NCBI GenBank assembly: GCA_002104945.1
Contig: MCFH01000032.1
Span: 434,001-498,000 of the forward strand
Length of the DNA stretch: 64,000 nucleotides
Direction of reading: 5' to 3'
From: Piromyces finnis
Lineage: Eukaryota > Neocallimastigomycota > Neocallimastigomycetes > Neocallimastigales > Neocallimastigaceae
Shown: positions 42,838 through 53,976 of the stretch, piece by piece
How positions within the stretch are numbered: position 1 is the first letter of the stretch
Layout of the letters: every line of letters starts with the position of its first letter
The notes under the pieces: generated by a model
Told to the model about the DNA's origin: nothing
Seen by the model: only the letters and a program-made list of their open reading frames with translations
Databases searched by the model: none
Made by a program: the position numbers and the translations under genes

Positions 42838-42851
42838 TGAGACTCTTAATC
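42838..42851 (-). promoter_or_regulatory. Half-tRNA-Lys primer-binding site of element G
   Basis: The 14 bases abutting the 5' LTR read, on the plus strand, TGAGACTCTTAATC. This is the anticodon arm of a tRNA-Lys(CUU): stem, loop CTCTTAA and the start of the 3' stem. A 5' half-tRNA ending there would prime directly into the LTR, the copia/Tca2 mode. Confidence 0.72.
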
Positions 42852-43207
42852 TTTTATGATTAAATATTATTATTATAATATTTTATATAACACCAACACT
42901 TTATAAATAAATATTTGTATAATATGTATATATATTATTTTATATTTATTTATTATTATTTATTTATTAATATTTGTTATTAATATTTATTATTATTTAA
43001 TACAAGTTATTTAATAATGTCTTTTCTTATATTATGAAAAGAACTACATTTTAATAATAGTAAAAAATATATATTTATATAATATTAAATAAAATTATAC
43101 TTTTCATATAATTAATTTAATTAATACATAAAAATTTAAATAATATATAATTATATAATTAATTAATAGTAAATAAAATATAAAATTATTTCATTATAAT
43201 TTTAACA
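42852..43207 (-). repeat. 5' LTR of element G
   Basis: 356 bp, matches 37279-37634 almost exactly. Confidence 0.9.
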
Positions 43208-43212
43208 ACTAA

Positions 43213-43769
43213 TTATATTATTAAATTAATAGTATTTCAAAAACTACTTCAATTCTTTGTTTAAACACTTTTTTCTTACATTTAATAAAAATACATTGAT
43301 ATTAATAATAAGAATAAAGTAGAAATAAAATTTTAGTTTTAAATTAAATATTAATATTATATAATACAAAAATTGCTATAAAATCTTGAAATAATGCTTC
43401 TTAAGATAAATTATTTATATTAAAAGTATTGTTTAAAATTTATTATTATTAAATTGTAATTATTTAATATTATAAATTGGAAATAAAAAATTGATAATTT
43501 TAATTATATATTCTCATGAATGGTTAGTTAATATTGTTATTAATTTAATTCTGAGTAGAGTTATTTAAAAATTATTTGGAAAATTATTAACTTTTATAAT
43601 TAATTAGGTTTTAAATCAGTAAATATTTTATTAATATTACTTTTTCTTATTTGGAGGTTTTAAATATTATTTTATAATTAAATTTAATTTCACAATAATC
43701 ATTTTTGCTATATAATTAATAATATTCTGACTTAGTTGCATAAACCAAACCCTAAAAATTAATAAAACA
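43213..43769. mobile_element. Decayed D-like LTR
   Basis: The first part resembles 8325-8790 in LTR L3. The last 120 bp resembles the terminus of the D LTR (GCATAA-CCAAACCC motif). Ends uncertain; element G inserted at its left side. Confidence 0.5.
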
Positions 43770-45255
43770 TGTCACAGCTGTAAGTGGAATCAGCAGTTTC
43801 AAAATTACTTTTAAAATATTGAAAAATTAACATTTATCAAATTTTAAAAAATATATAATAATATTAGAAAATATTAAAAATTGTAAAGTTTCAAGTAATA
43901 TGACCTTAACTCTTTAGATCATAGTTTAATAACAAAAAATCAATCGTAACTCGTCAACGAATGGCGATTTTTGGATGAAAATATTTTTGGATGAAAAAAA
44001 TTATTTATATAAATTAATATTGTTAATATTATTAATATTTAGTTAACAAATATATTTTATTATTATGCTTAGTTTGGTATTATAATTTATTAATATATAT
44101 AATTTAATTTAATACATTTATAATAATAAAATCATTAAAATAAGAATAAAAATATTAATTAATATAGTAGTTGATTGCAGTAATAAAGTAATATTTAATA
44201 GATTGTTAATAATCATTAGTTTAAATTAAAAAACAGTTTTGTTAGTTTTTTCTAATGATTAATGTATAATTTTGGTCAAACATAGTATTAATTTATTTAA
44301 GTAAAGATATTGAATTTATTTAATTATAAAAATATCATTCATATTTTGAAATTTTTATATATTAAAGATAAATATATACCAAATTTTAAACAGACCTTAG
44401 AGAGAGGTCGAAAGGCAATGGAATTGAGACTTACGAGTAGAGCTTTTCAATGATACCGGTTTGGTTATACCTGTATGAGTAACAAAGTCTACTGTTTAAG
44501 GAAACTGCGGTTATTTGTAATAATTTTTTATAGAATCCCAGTATTTTTAAGTTAACTATAAAGAAAATTAAAATTAGTTATTCTTTTTAATTGATTACTT
44601 TTATAAAAATTATGAAATAATACGAAGTACATCAAGTTCTTATTTAAATGTTTTTAGAAATTATTTTAAACTTATAAAACTAATAAATAATTTACTAATA
44701 ATTACAATAATTATTAAAAGCGATAAACTTAAAGCCTGGAAATAGAACAATAATAATGATTTTAAAAGAAGAAAATAAAGAACTCTTTTATGTTTATGTA
44801 TAAAATAAGTTTTTAAAGATATTATTAATTTTAAATATTTTAATTTTATTTTAATTTTATTTTAATTTTTTCTTAATTTTAAAATTCCATTTTAATTATT
44901 TTATTTAAAATATTATTCATTTAATGTTAGTCAATAATGAATTTGTCTAGATTTAAGCATTTTGAAGTTAAATAAAATCTTAAATCATTTTTTGATTTAA
45001 ATAAATAACAATAGTAATAGTAATATTTAATAATTAAAATAATAACACATGTAATAAAAAGAAAAATGTATAAAAAAGGGTAAAAATTTCTTTTTATAAA
45101 AATCAAGCAATAAATGTACAATAAAATATTGTAAAGAAAAATTATAACAATTAAAAAGTTTATTTGTAAGAGTTATTTATTCATTATAAAATATATATAT
45201 ATATATATATTTTAATAAATTTTCTTTCTTTTACTAAAGGACAAAGTCTGTTGAT
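43770..45255. other. Unassigned AT-rich DNA with a GC-richer patch
   Basis: No ORF of note. 44386-44515 is richer in G and C than its surroundings, with a GACCT...AGGTC hairpin at 44394-44410 and a possible ATACCGG...CCTGTAT hairpin. It could be a small RNA gene or old transposon sequence. The rest shows nothing but low-complexity AT. Confidence 0.4.
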
Positions 45256-45260
45256 AAAAA
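45256..45260 (-). terminator. Pol III terminator of tRNA-Gly
   Basis: TTTTT on the minus strand directly after the discriminator base. Confidence 0.85.
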
Positions 45261-45331
45261 TGCATTGACCGGGAATCGAACCCGGGTCTACCGCGTGGCA
45301 GGCGGTAATTATACCACTAAACCATCAATGC
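45261..45331 (-). tRNA. tRNA-Gly (anticodon GCC)
   Basis: 71 nt, no intron. Acceptor GCATTGA pairs with TCAATGC. The A-box TGGTTTAGTGG is present, the anticodon GCC is the complement of 45297-45299, and the T-arm has GGTTCGATTCC. The E-type elements are inserted immediately 5' of it. Confidence 0.96.
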
Positions 45332-45345
45332 TTTCAATTGTTATT

Positions 45346-47028
45346 TGATACGTTACCTCTATAAAAATAAGAAATTAGCATAAATTCTAGGTAAAAATGT
45401 GAAGATATTAACTGGATTTAAAACAAATTCAGATAATATCTATAATTAATTAAACATAATAATTATAATTAAATAATTTCAATAATTATTTTAAAACACT
45501 TTTAAAAGTCACCTTTTAAATTTTGATTCAGTGAAAGGGTTATGATTTCAAAAATTTAATATCAATACACTATAACCCTTAACCAAAAATAAGCAAGTAC
45601 GAAATAAGGTGTAACTCGCCAAAAACGATCGCTACGGCTGTAAGTAGTAGGCTGTGAAACTAGGTTTATTGGAAAGCTTAGGAAGAAAGCTACAATTTGG
45701 TACAATCGCGGTCCTTCTAACTGATCATTTAAGGAAGTTATGATCATTTAAAGATTTTATTAGGTAAATTAAAATCAATATGATATCAAATATGGATCAT
45801 AAATATTTCTTATGACTTGATGAAATTAAAAATATATCAATAGGAATTTTAGTTATATTAATTTAATTAATGATAACGATTGTTACTAAAAATAGAACTA
45901 GACCCATTTAGGTGTAACAGTTAACACCTATAAATTAAATAATCTTAATTATTATAAAATAGGTTAACGGCAAGTTTTATTAGAAATAATTTTGAAAATA
46001 ATAATTATTTAATTATAACAAATATGTTATGGTAATATCAATTAATAATGATGAATTATTAATTGAATAGTTTTTATAATTACTAATTAGGATCAACTGT
46101 TTAAATGATTAATCATATGTTTATTTTATTTTATGTCATGACAAACAAACAAACAAACAAACAATCTTATTACTTATTTAATTATATTACTAATATATTA
46201 CATGTAATACTTTATTCTTATTAATATCAATTTAATAATCTGAACAAAGAATATAAAAGAGAATGAATTGAATTCGATTTTAATTCTTTGTAAAGATTAT
46301 AGTTATAATCTTAATTATATAGTTACTTATAATATCATTTATATTATTATTATTAAATAAATAAAAAATTTATAAAAAGTTATTTTAAAGTAAATATAAA
46401 TTTTTCATTTTTCATTTGGGAGTTTAAGGTGTTATTTTATAATTAAATTTAATTTCTTAAAAAACATTTTTACTATATAATTAATAACATTCTGACCTGG
46501 CCGCATAACCAAACCCAAAAACTTAACAAAAAAGTAATTTAGGTTAGAAAATAGTAATAATATAATATTGTAGAATAAATTATTAATGTACATTAATGTA
46601 CATAGTCAATAATAGTAATAATAATTCTAATAATATAGCGGAGTTATAGGAAAAAGGATATAAAAATAGTATAAAAAGAACAAAGAAAAAAAAAAAGGAA
46701 TAATTAGTGGGGAAGAATATTTTGGAAGAGAATTATTTAAAGGAGTTAAATAATTCTATTAGGTTATATTATTTGTTATTAAATATAAATTATTCTTATT
46801 CTTTTAATTGTAAAAAACCTTTCATTCATTAATTATAAATAAAGATTGAAGATATAACAAAAATATTATATAAATTACATGTTTCTTTCTTTCTATTTTA
46901 CTTATTAAAAGTATTGAAATTGTTATTATTAACTTCCTTTATTAGAATATATTATTTTATAATTCCCTATTTGCTTTGTCCTAAAATAAATAAATTATTT
47001 TGTGATACTTTATGAAAATATTGTATCA
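45346..47028 (+). repeat. 5' LTR of element E with a nested solo LTR
   Basis: LTR parts 45346-45397 and 46529-47028 match 53977-54523. The differences seen are a G/A at about 46638 and an A-run length change. Confidence 0.9.
45398..46528 (+). mobile_element. Solo D-family LTR (1131 bp)
   Basis: TGTGAAGATATT...AAACTTAACA, nearly identical to the LTR of element D, flanked by AAAAA at 45393-45397 and 46529-46533. Because it lies in only one E LTR, it inserted after E. Confidence 0.9.
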
Positions 47029-47034
47029 TAATTT

Positions 47035-47050
47035 TGGTGGAGAATCCGGG
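47035..47050 (+). promoter_or_regulatory. tRNA primer-binding site of element E
   Basis: TGGTGGAGAATCCGGG, 6 nt after the LTR. It is the same as the site in C and B except around its middle, so the same or a similar tRNA is probably used. Confidence 0.8.
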
Positions 47051-47386
47051 CGAAGCAAAATAAAATAATATGAAAATAATAAAGAAAAAGAATTATAATA
47101 GTTCCGTAATACTTTATTTAATTTAAATATTAATATTAATTTTATAAGTTTAATTATCTTTATATATATATTTTAACACTTACTTTATAAAAAAAAAAAA
47201 AAAAAAATTTCTTAAGTAATCTCATTATAAATAATTATAATTTTTTGTTTAATTACTTTTTATTATATAAAAAAATAATACACATACATATATATTTATA
47301 ACAATAATATAAAAAAAAAAAAAAAAAAAAAAAGAAAAGAAAATTTAAATAAGCATATATTTGAAATTTGTTTTTTTTCTTCAAGT
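47051..47386 (+). other. Leader of element E with poly-A tracts
   Basis: AT-rich leader containing two long A runs (about 47193-47208 and 47311-47332). No ORF before the gag ATG at 47387. Confidence 0.7.
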
Positions 47387-48502
47387 ATGTTTGACGCTAT
47401 CAAATTACAGAGAGCTTTACCTCTTCTTATAAATTATGGGAGAGATGTTGAAAGCTGGATCTCTGATTTTAAAAGAATCATGAATCTTCATGATATTGTG
47501 GAACCAAGGAGAATATTTACTTGGTCTAAGGAAGCTGTTGAAGAAGATATTCAGGGAATGTTGGATACTTTAGTTAAAGAAGATAATAATGGAACATTAA
47601 CATATCCAACTTTAAATGAAATAAAAAAGGCTATTGAGAAACACTTAAAAATAACTGATTCAGATAAATGTTCTATATTAAAAACCTTAAGAATTAATAA
47701 TGAAGAAACCATTAAAAAATTTAATTTTAAATATATGAAGTTATATGAAAACTTGAATGAAGATTATAAAAAATTAATTGTTGTTAAAGATTACACTAAC
47801 TCAATTAATACTCGAGTTTTTCCTTGCTCAAGAGTTATGACAGCCCAATGTCAAACTTTGGAAGATGCTTTTAAAGTGGCTGAAATTGCTGAAGAAACTG
47901 AAAAAGAAATAATGAATGGAACGATGCAAGTAAATATGAATTCAGGTCATAATGTAATGTTCACACAATCCTCTATTAATAATTATAATAACCCGTTATT
48001 GAATCATCCGATTTATGGAAACTTTCAGGTAGCCCAAACATATACTGGTGGTAATTCAATGAGTTATAATCCAAACCCTTATAATACTTCAAATCAAAAC
48101 AATTATGGTTATAATTATAAAAGATATGGAAATAATGGTGGAAATAATTATTATAAAAAAAATAATAATCTAATTCACAATACTAGATATGGACGATCCA
48201 ATGTTATGATGATTGGAAATAATTCATCATATAATAATTCAACTAATCCATATACCAATAATAATCAAATAGGAAACTCAAACTTCAATAACAAAAATAG
48301 CCACAAATTCAACAATTATCAAAATGGAAATAACCAACCCAATAATACCCACAATAATAATAATTCTTTCACTAAAGGAAACAAAGATATAATTTGTTTT
48401 AAGTGCAATCAATTAGGTCATAAGTCTCACAATTGCCCTTACAGTTATGAACAATTATTTGAAATGGAAAAGAAAGGAATGTTAAAGAAGCCTTTAAACT
48501 AA
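47387..48502 (+). CDS. gag: Element E Gag (371 aa)
   Basis: Particle protein. The N-terminal 190 residues are a helical Gag domain (W-I-S-D-F-K-R core). A long Asn/Tyr/Gly-rich stretch (about 205-330) follows, then one CCHC knuckle (C-x2-C-x4-H-x4-C, about 337-350) and a short basic tail. The stop TAA directly follows TTTAAAC. The Asn-rich stretch is encoded by AAT-rich DNA and may be partly compositional. Confidence 0.92.
   Translation: MFDAIKLQRALPLLINYGRDVESWISDFKRIMNLHDIVEPRRIFTWSKEAVEEDIQGMLDTLVKEDNNGTLTYPTLNEIKKAIEKHLKITDSDKCSILKTLRINNEETIKKFNFKYMKLYENLNEDYKKLIVVKDYTNSINTRVFPCSRVMTAQCQTLEDAFKVAEIAEETEKEIMNGTMQVNMNSGHNVMFTQSSINNYNNPLLNHPIYGNFQVAQTYTGGNSMSYNPNPYNTSNQNNYGYNYKRYGNNGGNNYYKKNNNLIHNTRYGRSNVMMIGNNSSYNNSTNPYTNNNQIGNSNFNNKNSHKFNNYQNGNNQPNNTHNNNNSFTKGNKDIICFKCNQLGHKSHNCPYSYEQLFEMEKKGMLKKPLN
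48493..48499 (+). promoter_or_regulatory. -1 ribosomal frameshift site of element E
   Basis: T-TTA-AAC in the gag frame, followed at once by the gag stop TAA. The -1 frame is open from about 48463 and continues into pol (next codons CTA ATT AGT GGA). UUUAAAC is one of the best known slippery heptamers. Confidence 0.87.
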
Positions 48503-51500
48503 TTAGTGGAAGAAGGACAACTTCCATTAATCAAACCAATTTAAATGATAATAAACGAAATATAAATCATAATAATAATAATAATAACTTAATGACCATT
48601 GTTACTAATAACAATGATAATAACATTTATAATAATGTGAGCACTAATAGAAATTATAATAATAATAATGATAATAATAGTAATAATATCAATAATAATA
48701 ATAATTTCAACGTGGATGATTCTTTATTAAACAATAATAATGATGTGTACATACCAGAGTTTAATTCAATAAATGATAAAATTTCCTATAATATAAATTA
48801 TGAGAATGGTAATCCCTCTAATTTAATGGTAGCTGTACGTAAAGGAAAAGAAAAGAATAAAAATAAGAATCTACCTTATATCGATGCCACTCACAAACCA
48901 AAGTTAAAGGATAATCCAAAGCCCATTCTAACAGATGCCATGTTACACAATAACAAGTTACCTGAGTTGAGGTTTCCTAATGCAAGTAAAAATGAACAAA
49001 TAACTAGTGATAACATGGGTAGTTCCAATATCACTGATAATGATAAATTTAATAAAATAAATATTCAAGAAGATAAAAGTAATAAAAATGATGAAGACTT
49101 ACTACCTGAGAATGATTCTAGAGATGAAGAAATGTTTATGGAAGAAGATATGGAATCTACAGCTGAATCATTGGAGTTGAATGTACCTAATGAAAAGGAT
49201 CACGATAAGGAAGATGTTACATTAAATAGTGGTACAAAAATATTAAAGAATAATAAGAAAAAGAATAAAACAGAAAAATTAAATTACCTAATTCCATCTT
49301 TTGTTACTGAAAAGAATATAAGTAATGTTAAGAAACAAAATAAAAGAGAAAAATTAAAAGAAATAAATGAGAAAATTAATAAGAAGATAAATTCTGAATC
49401 TAAAGAACAAGAGAAATCTACTGAACAGAATACATCTAAAGAGCGGCATATAAATCTTATGGAAGACTTTGAAAAATATTATATTCAGGATTTAGTCAAA
49501 GAGGTGGCATCTACCGAGGTTATGACTAAATTAGCCTATCTTCTTGATCTATTCCCTAAGTTTAGGACGGAATTTCTAAAAGCTCTTAAATTAACACCAA
49601 AACAGACCATTACCAATGTAATGACTGTAATTAGTAGAAATAAAATAATTAAAGTTCATGGTAAAGTAGAAAATATTAATTGTGAAATTTTTCTGGATAC
49701 TTGTGCTAGCGTAAATATAATTACACGCTCAGCTTTAAACAAATATAATATTAACAAACCTGCTATCGGAAGGATTTCAGAAACCATTTTCCAAGCTTAT
49801 TCTAATTCAACTACTGATACGGATATTTATGAGTTGGAAATATCTATTGGAAACAAAACTTTCACTGATTTCTTTAGGGTTATTGATAAGGATGATTTAT
49901 TCGATATTTTAATTGGTGTTGATTCATTGAAAAGAAATAGATTTGATATAAATTTAGTAACAGACTCATTATTTTATGTTGATAACAATAATAATTACCT
50001 TAAATTGGCTGATTTATTATACGATATTAAACCTGCAGTAGTTACTCAGAATATGGATCAACGTGTTGAAGATTCGAACCCTATCTTGTTAACTATGACT
50101 GTTAGTAATGATAATGATAAAGCACACAATACATTCGTTATGAAAAGGAATTATATTAATGAAATTATAAATACTATACCAGAAGAATATAAAAATTTAG
50201 TTTTTGATTTGTTTACAAAATTTGAAAGTGTTATTGCTACCAGTACTGATGATTTAGGTCAATCTCTATTGCTACCACATAAAATTGAATTGAAGCCGGA
50301 TGTCCTTCCTATCAAACAGCGCGCTTATAGATTATCAAAATCTCAAACGGAAGCCTTGAAGAGTGAATTAACTAAGCTTATTAATAATAAGCTTATAGAA
50401 CCGTCTAGTTCTACTTGGTCATCGCCGGTGGTGTTAGTTCCTAAAAAGAATAACAAATGGCGCATGTGTGTAGACTATCGCCGTTTAAATAATGTTACCA
50501 TTAAAGACTCATACGCATTACCATTAATTGATGATATTTTTTATTTTATTAATAGAAACTCTAAAATACTTACTACATTAGATCTTTTTTCGGGATATCA
50601 CCAAATCCCCATGCATCCAAATGACAGAGAAAAAACAGCTTTTACTACCATGTTTGGTAATTATAATTTTAGGGTGATGCCCTTTGGATTATGCAATGCC
50701 CCTGCTACATTTCAAAGGGAAATGAACAGAATTTTTTTTGATTTAATTGGCACTTGCATGTTTATCTACATTGATGATCTTATTGTATTTTCTGATTCGT
50801 TGGAATCCCATGTTGAAGATTTATCCAAAATATTTAAAATATTAAAAGATAACAATTTAAGAATTAATATTGAGAAGTGTTCATTTTTTAAAACTGAGGT
50901 AGAATTATTAGGTCATATACTTACAATAAATGGTATTTCTCCAATTCCTAATAAAATTAGTGTGATCTCTAACTGGATACCACCGAAGAATGTAACCCAA
51001 GTTAAATCTTTCCTGGGAGCCATAGGTTACTATCGGAAATTTATTAAGAACTTTGCTCAAATAGCAAAACCTTTATTCAACCTTTTGAAGAAGGACGTTC
51101 CTTTTGTTTGGACTGAGGAATGTAACTCGGCATTTGAAGATCTCAAAGGTAGATTAATCTCAGCGCCTATTTTATCTGCTCCTGATTATTCCAAGCCATT
51201 TATAATTAGGACGGATGCTTCCAGAGATGGGTTAGGGGGTGTCTTATTACAAAGTATGGATGATAAGACTGAAGTTCCAATCTATTTTGAGAGTAGGTCT
51301 TTATCTTCTTCGGAAAATAACTACAGTATCACGGACTTAGAGGGAAAAGCTGTCTTTCATTGTGTCAAGAAATTTAAACCCTTTATTACTGGAAACTCAA
51401 TGGTTACTACGGTAATTACGGATCATAAGCCTCTTGTTGGTATCTTCGGGAATAGAGAACCTACTAATAGTCGTCACCTTAAGTGGGTTACGGAACTGTC

Positions 51501-52827
51501 TATTCTTGACGTGGAAGTTCGATTTGAAGAGGGGAAGAGAAATGTCATTGCGGATGCTTTATCTAGATTAAAGACAAAATCGCAGGAACATACAGAAGAT
51601 AATTTGGATTGTAATGAAGTGGTTAATATTATATGTAATATTAATAGAATTAATAATCAAAATATTAATAATTTTATGGAGGAATATATCAATAAAAGAA
51701 TAATTAATATTGATGGTATTAAATATTACAAGCAAGGAGAGAAGCTCAGAAAAATCATTGAGGATATAGAGACCCAAGTTCAGTTGATAGAAATGGCACA
51801 TAGTATTGGTCACGAAGGTATTTTCAAAACCTATAACAGGTTAAAAAGAGATTATTATTGGACGCATATGAAAGAAGACGTAGTAAATTATATTAAATGT
51901 TGTTACCGTTGTCAAACACGTCGACCACAATCATTAAATAAAAACTCAGAAGATATAGCTACTCCTCCTGGATATCCTTTTTCCAGAGTTGGTTTAGACT
52001 TGATCGGGCCTCTTCCTAGAACAAAAAATAATAATAAATATATAATTGTATTAGTAGACTATTTAACAAAGTGGGTAGAAGCTGAACCATTAGCCACTGC
52101 AGAGTCAGAGGATGTAATAAACTTCTTAAAAAGAGTATTTGCTAGACATGGAGTTCCGGAAATTCTAGTGACGGATAATGGACCTCAATTTACATCGGAC
52201 AAAACAAAGGCTTTTCTGGACCTTCATGATGTTTATGTGCAATACATTACTACTTATCACCCAGCTTCTAACGGTGAAGTAGAAAATAGAAACAGAGAGA
52301 TCGGGAAATATTTACGTCTTTTAGGAGAAAATACGGACGACTGGGATGAAACACTTTATAGTGCTCTTTGGGCTTTAAGGACATGCAAGAATGAAGTAAC
52401 TAAATATAGTAGTTTTGAACTACTCTATGGTCGAAGAGACTTACAACCTTTTGAATTATCAATCAATATAGAAAAACGAAATGAACAAGAATCAGATGAG
52501 GAATATTGGCTACGTAAGTTTATCACACATGATAAATGGATTCGCGAAGCCATAAATAATATAGAAACAGCGAATAAATTATGGGAAGATCGCCGAAAAC
52601 AAATTAAAAGAATGAAAAGTAATTACAAACCTGGGGATTTAGTCTTAATAAAGTTATTCAATAGGAGAAAGTTAGACCCATACTTTACCGGACCATTACG
52701 TGTTGTTAAGAAAGAGTTGAATACGGTAACGGTATGTGATCCTGTTACAGGTGAGGTAGCAGAAAGAAACATTCATTTAAAGAATGTTATTCCCTATATC
52801 ACCGAGATTAACTTAGACAATGAATAA
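48499..52827 (+). CDS. pol: Element E Pol, expressed by -1 frameshift
   Basis: I place the start at the frameshift rather than the ATG at 48592, since the frame is open upstream and overlaps gag. The first 300 or so residues are an Asn-rich then K/E-rich spacer. Protease has D-T-C-A-S (49696-49710), not D-S/T-G. RT has M-C-V-D-Y-R-R-L-N and Y-I-D-D. RNase H has R-T-D-A-S. Integrase has H-x3-H...C-x2-C, L-D-L-I-G-P, T-D-N-G-P-Q-F and N-G-E-V-E-N-R. There is no chromodomain. Closest relative in the window is the pol of element C; the first residues after the shift (S-G-R-R-S/T-T) are shared. Confidence 0.93.
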   Translation, partial: LISGRRTTSINQTNLNDNKRNINHNNNNNNLMTIVTNNNDNNIYNNVSTNRNYNNNNDNNSNNINNNNNFNVDDSLLNNNNDVYIPEFNSINDKISYNINYENGNPSNLMVAVRKGKEKNKNKNLPYIDATHKPKLKDNPKPILTDAMLHNNKLPELRFPNASKNEQITSDNMGSSNITDNDKFNKINIQEDKSNKNDEDLLPENDSRDEEMFMEEDMESTAESLELNVPNEKDHDKEDVTLNSGTKILKNNKKKNKTEKLNYLIPSFVTEKNISNVKKQNKREKLKEINEKINKKINSESKEQEKSTEQNTSKERHINLMEDFEKYYIQDLVKEVASTEVMTKLAYLLDLFPKFRTEFLKALKLTPKQTITNVMTVISRNKIIKVHGKVENINCEIFLDTCASVNIITRSALNKYNINKPAIGRISETIFQAYSNSTTDTDIYELEISIGNKTFTDFFRVIDKDDLFDILIGVDSLKRNRFDINLVTDSLFYVDNNNNYLKLADLLYDIKPAVVTQNMDQRVEDSNPILLTMTVSNDNDKAHNTFVMKRNYINEIINTIPEEYKNLVFDLFTKFESVIATSTDDLGQSLLLPHKIELKPDVLPIKQRAYRLSKSQTEALKSELTKLINNKLIEPSSSTWSSPVVLVPKKNNKWRMCVDYRRLNNVTIKDSYALPLIDDIFYFINRNSKILTTLDLFSGYHQIPMHPNDREKTAFTTMFGNYNFRVMPFGLCNAPATFQREMNRIFFDLIGTCMFIYIDDLIVFSDSLESHVEDLSKIFKILKDNNLRINIEKCSFFKTEVELLGHILTINGISPIPNKISVISNWIPPKNVTQVKSFLGAIGYYRKFIKNFAQIAKPLFNLLKKDVPFVWTEECNSAFEDLKGRLISAPILSAPDYSKPFIIRTDASRDGLGGVLLQSMDDKTEVPIYFESRSLSSSENNYSITDLEGKAVFHCVKKFKPFITGNSMVTTVITDHKPLVGIFGNREPTNSRHLKWVTELSILDVEVRFEEGKRNVIADALSRLKTKSQEHTEDNLDCNEVVNIICNINRINNQNINNFMEEYINKRIINIDGIKYYKQGEKLRKIIEDIETQVQLIEMAHSIGHEGIFKTYNRLKRDYYWTHMKEDVVNYIKCCYRCQTRRPQSLNKNSEDIATPPGYPFSRVGLDLIGPLPRTKNNNKYIIVLVDYLTKWVEAEPLATAESEDVINFLKRVFARHGVPEILVTDNGPQFTSDKTKAFLDLHDVYVQYITTYHPASNGEVENRNREIGKYLRLLGENTDDWDETLYSALWALRTCKNEVTKYSSFELLYGRRDLQPFELSINIEKRNEQESDEEYWLRKFITHDKWIREAINNIETANKLWEDRRKQIKRMKSNYKPGDLVLIKLFNRRKLDPYFTGPLRVVKKELNTVTVCDPVTGEVAERNIHLKNVIPYITEINLDNE

Positions 52828-52847
52828 ATGTACAGGTGGAGCTAATA

Positions 52848-52905
<58 letters not shown>

Positions 52906-52908
52906 TAC

Positions 52909-52949
<41 letters not shown>

Positions 52950-53976
52950 TACATAATAATAATAATAATAATAATAATAATTAATAAGTTAATACATACA
53001 TATACACATCCATTCATATCCTTAATAATAAGATAAATTAATTAGTTACAATCATCTACATATATGAAGTGTATAGGATAAAATAATTCAATTATGAGTA
53101 ACCTAAGAGTATAGAAACACAATATAATTAAATAATATATATCCTCATTATATATAATATATAGATATAGGAAGTATAAAAAAAAATAAAATAATTAAAT
53201 TATAATAATATAGGATTATTTATATATCATCTATAAAAATCAGAATATGATAATAGATATGGATTCAAATAAATGAATATAGTAAATGAATAATAATAAT
53301 AATAATAATAGTTATAATATAATTTAAGTAGAATTTCTATATGAACATATAAAAGGAGCATATGAATATACATACATAAAGTAGAAATAATGAGAGAATT
53401 AAATAGTACTAATATATATATATAAACAACGGATATATGTAGAATAAAATATAATATGTATTATAAATCAAAATGAAATCATCAAATTTCCAATTAGAAA
53501 ATATAGAAATGTAAATTGTGAAATTCATCTAGCAAATTCTAATTTATAAATATAATAATAATGATATATATATGATAATAAAATAATAAAGATAATAATA
53601 TAAATAATATATAAATTAATAATTAATTATGTTTATTCATTAACTAAGACAAGAAAAATACATATATATGTGAAGACTAGATAAAAACGTAACATTTAAT
53701 TTCACATTCTTTATATATATAAAGCATATAAAAAAAAACAGAATTTTTTAAACTTACCTAAAAAAAAAAAAAATATATATAATATTTTAGATTTAAATAA
53801 TAAAAATAAAAAAAAAAAATATAAATTTTTTTTTCATTTATTAGGACATTATTTTATAACAAAAATTAATAATTATAATCTAGGTAATATCAATACAACT
53901 ATTAGTAATTTATTTAAAATGTAAACGGTAAGTTTAAGACTTCAAGGGACGAAGTCTAGACTAAGTGAGGGCGTTT
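52828..53976 (+). other. 3' noncoding region of element E
   Basis: About 1.1 kb of AT-rich DNA with AAT repeats (52843-52981). Just before the LTR a perfect 7-bp hairpin (AGACTTC...GAAGTCT, about 53937-53958) is followed by a GTGAGGGCGTTT purine tract, comparable to GAAGGGCATTC before the 3' LTR of C. Confidence 0.7.

Larger units (their letters stand above)
37279..43207 (-). mobile_element. Element G: Ty1/copia retrotransposon
   Basis: 356-bp LTRs at both ends with few differences (one seen near 43081), a 5-bp duplication ACTAA at 37274-37278 and 43208-43212, and one gag-pol ORF. It inserted 35 bp downstream of tRNA-Met, beyond the terminator. The LTR runs TGTTAAAATT...CATAAAA on the minus strand, so one end lacks the usual CA. 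Confidence 0.92.
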
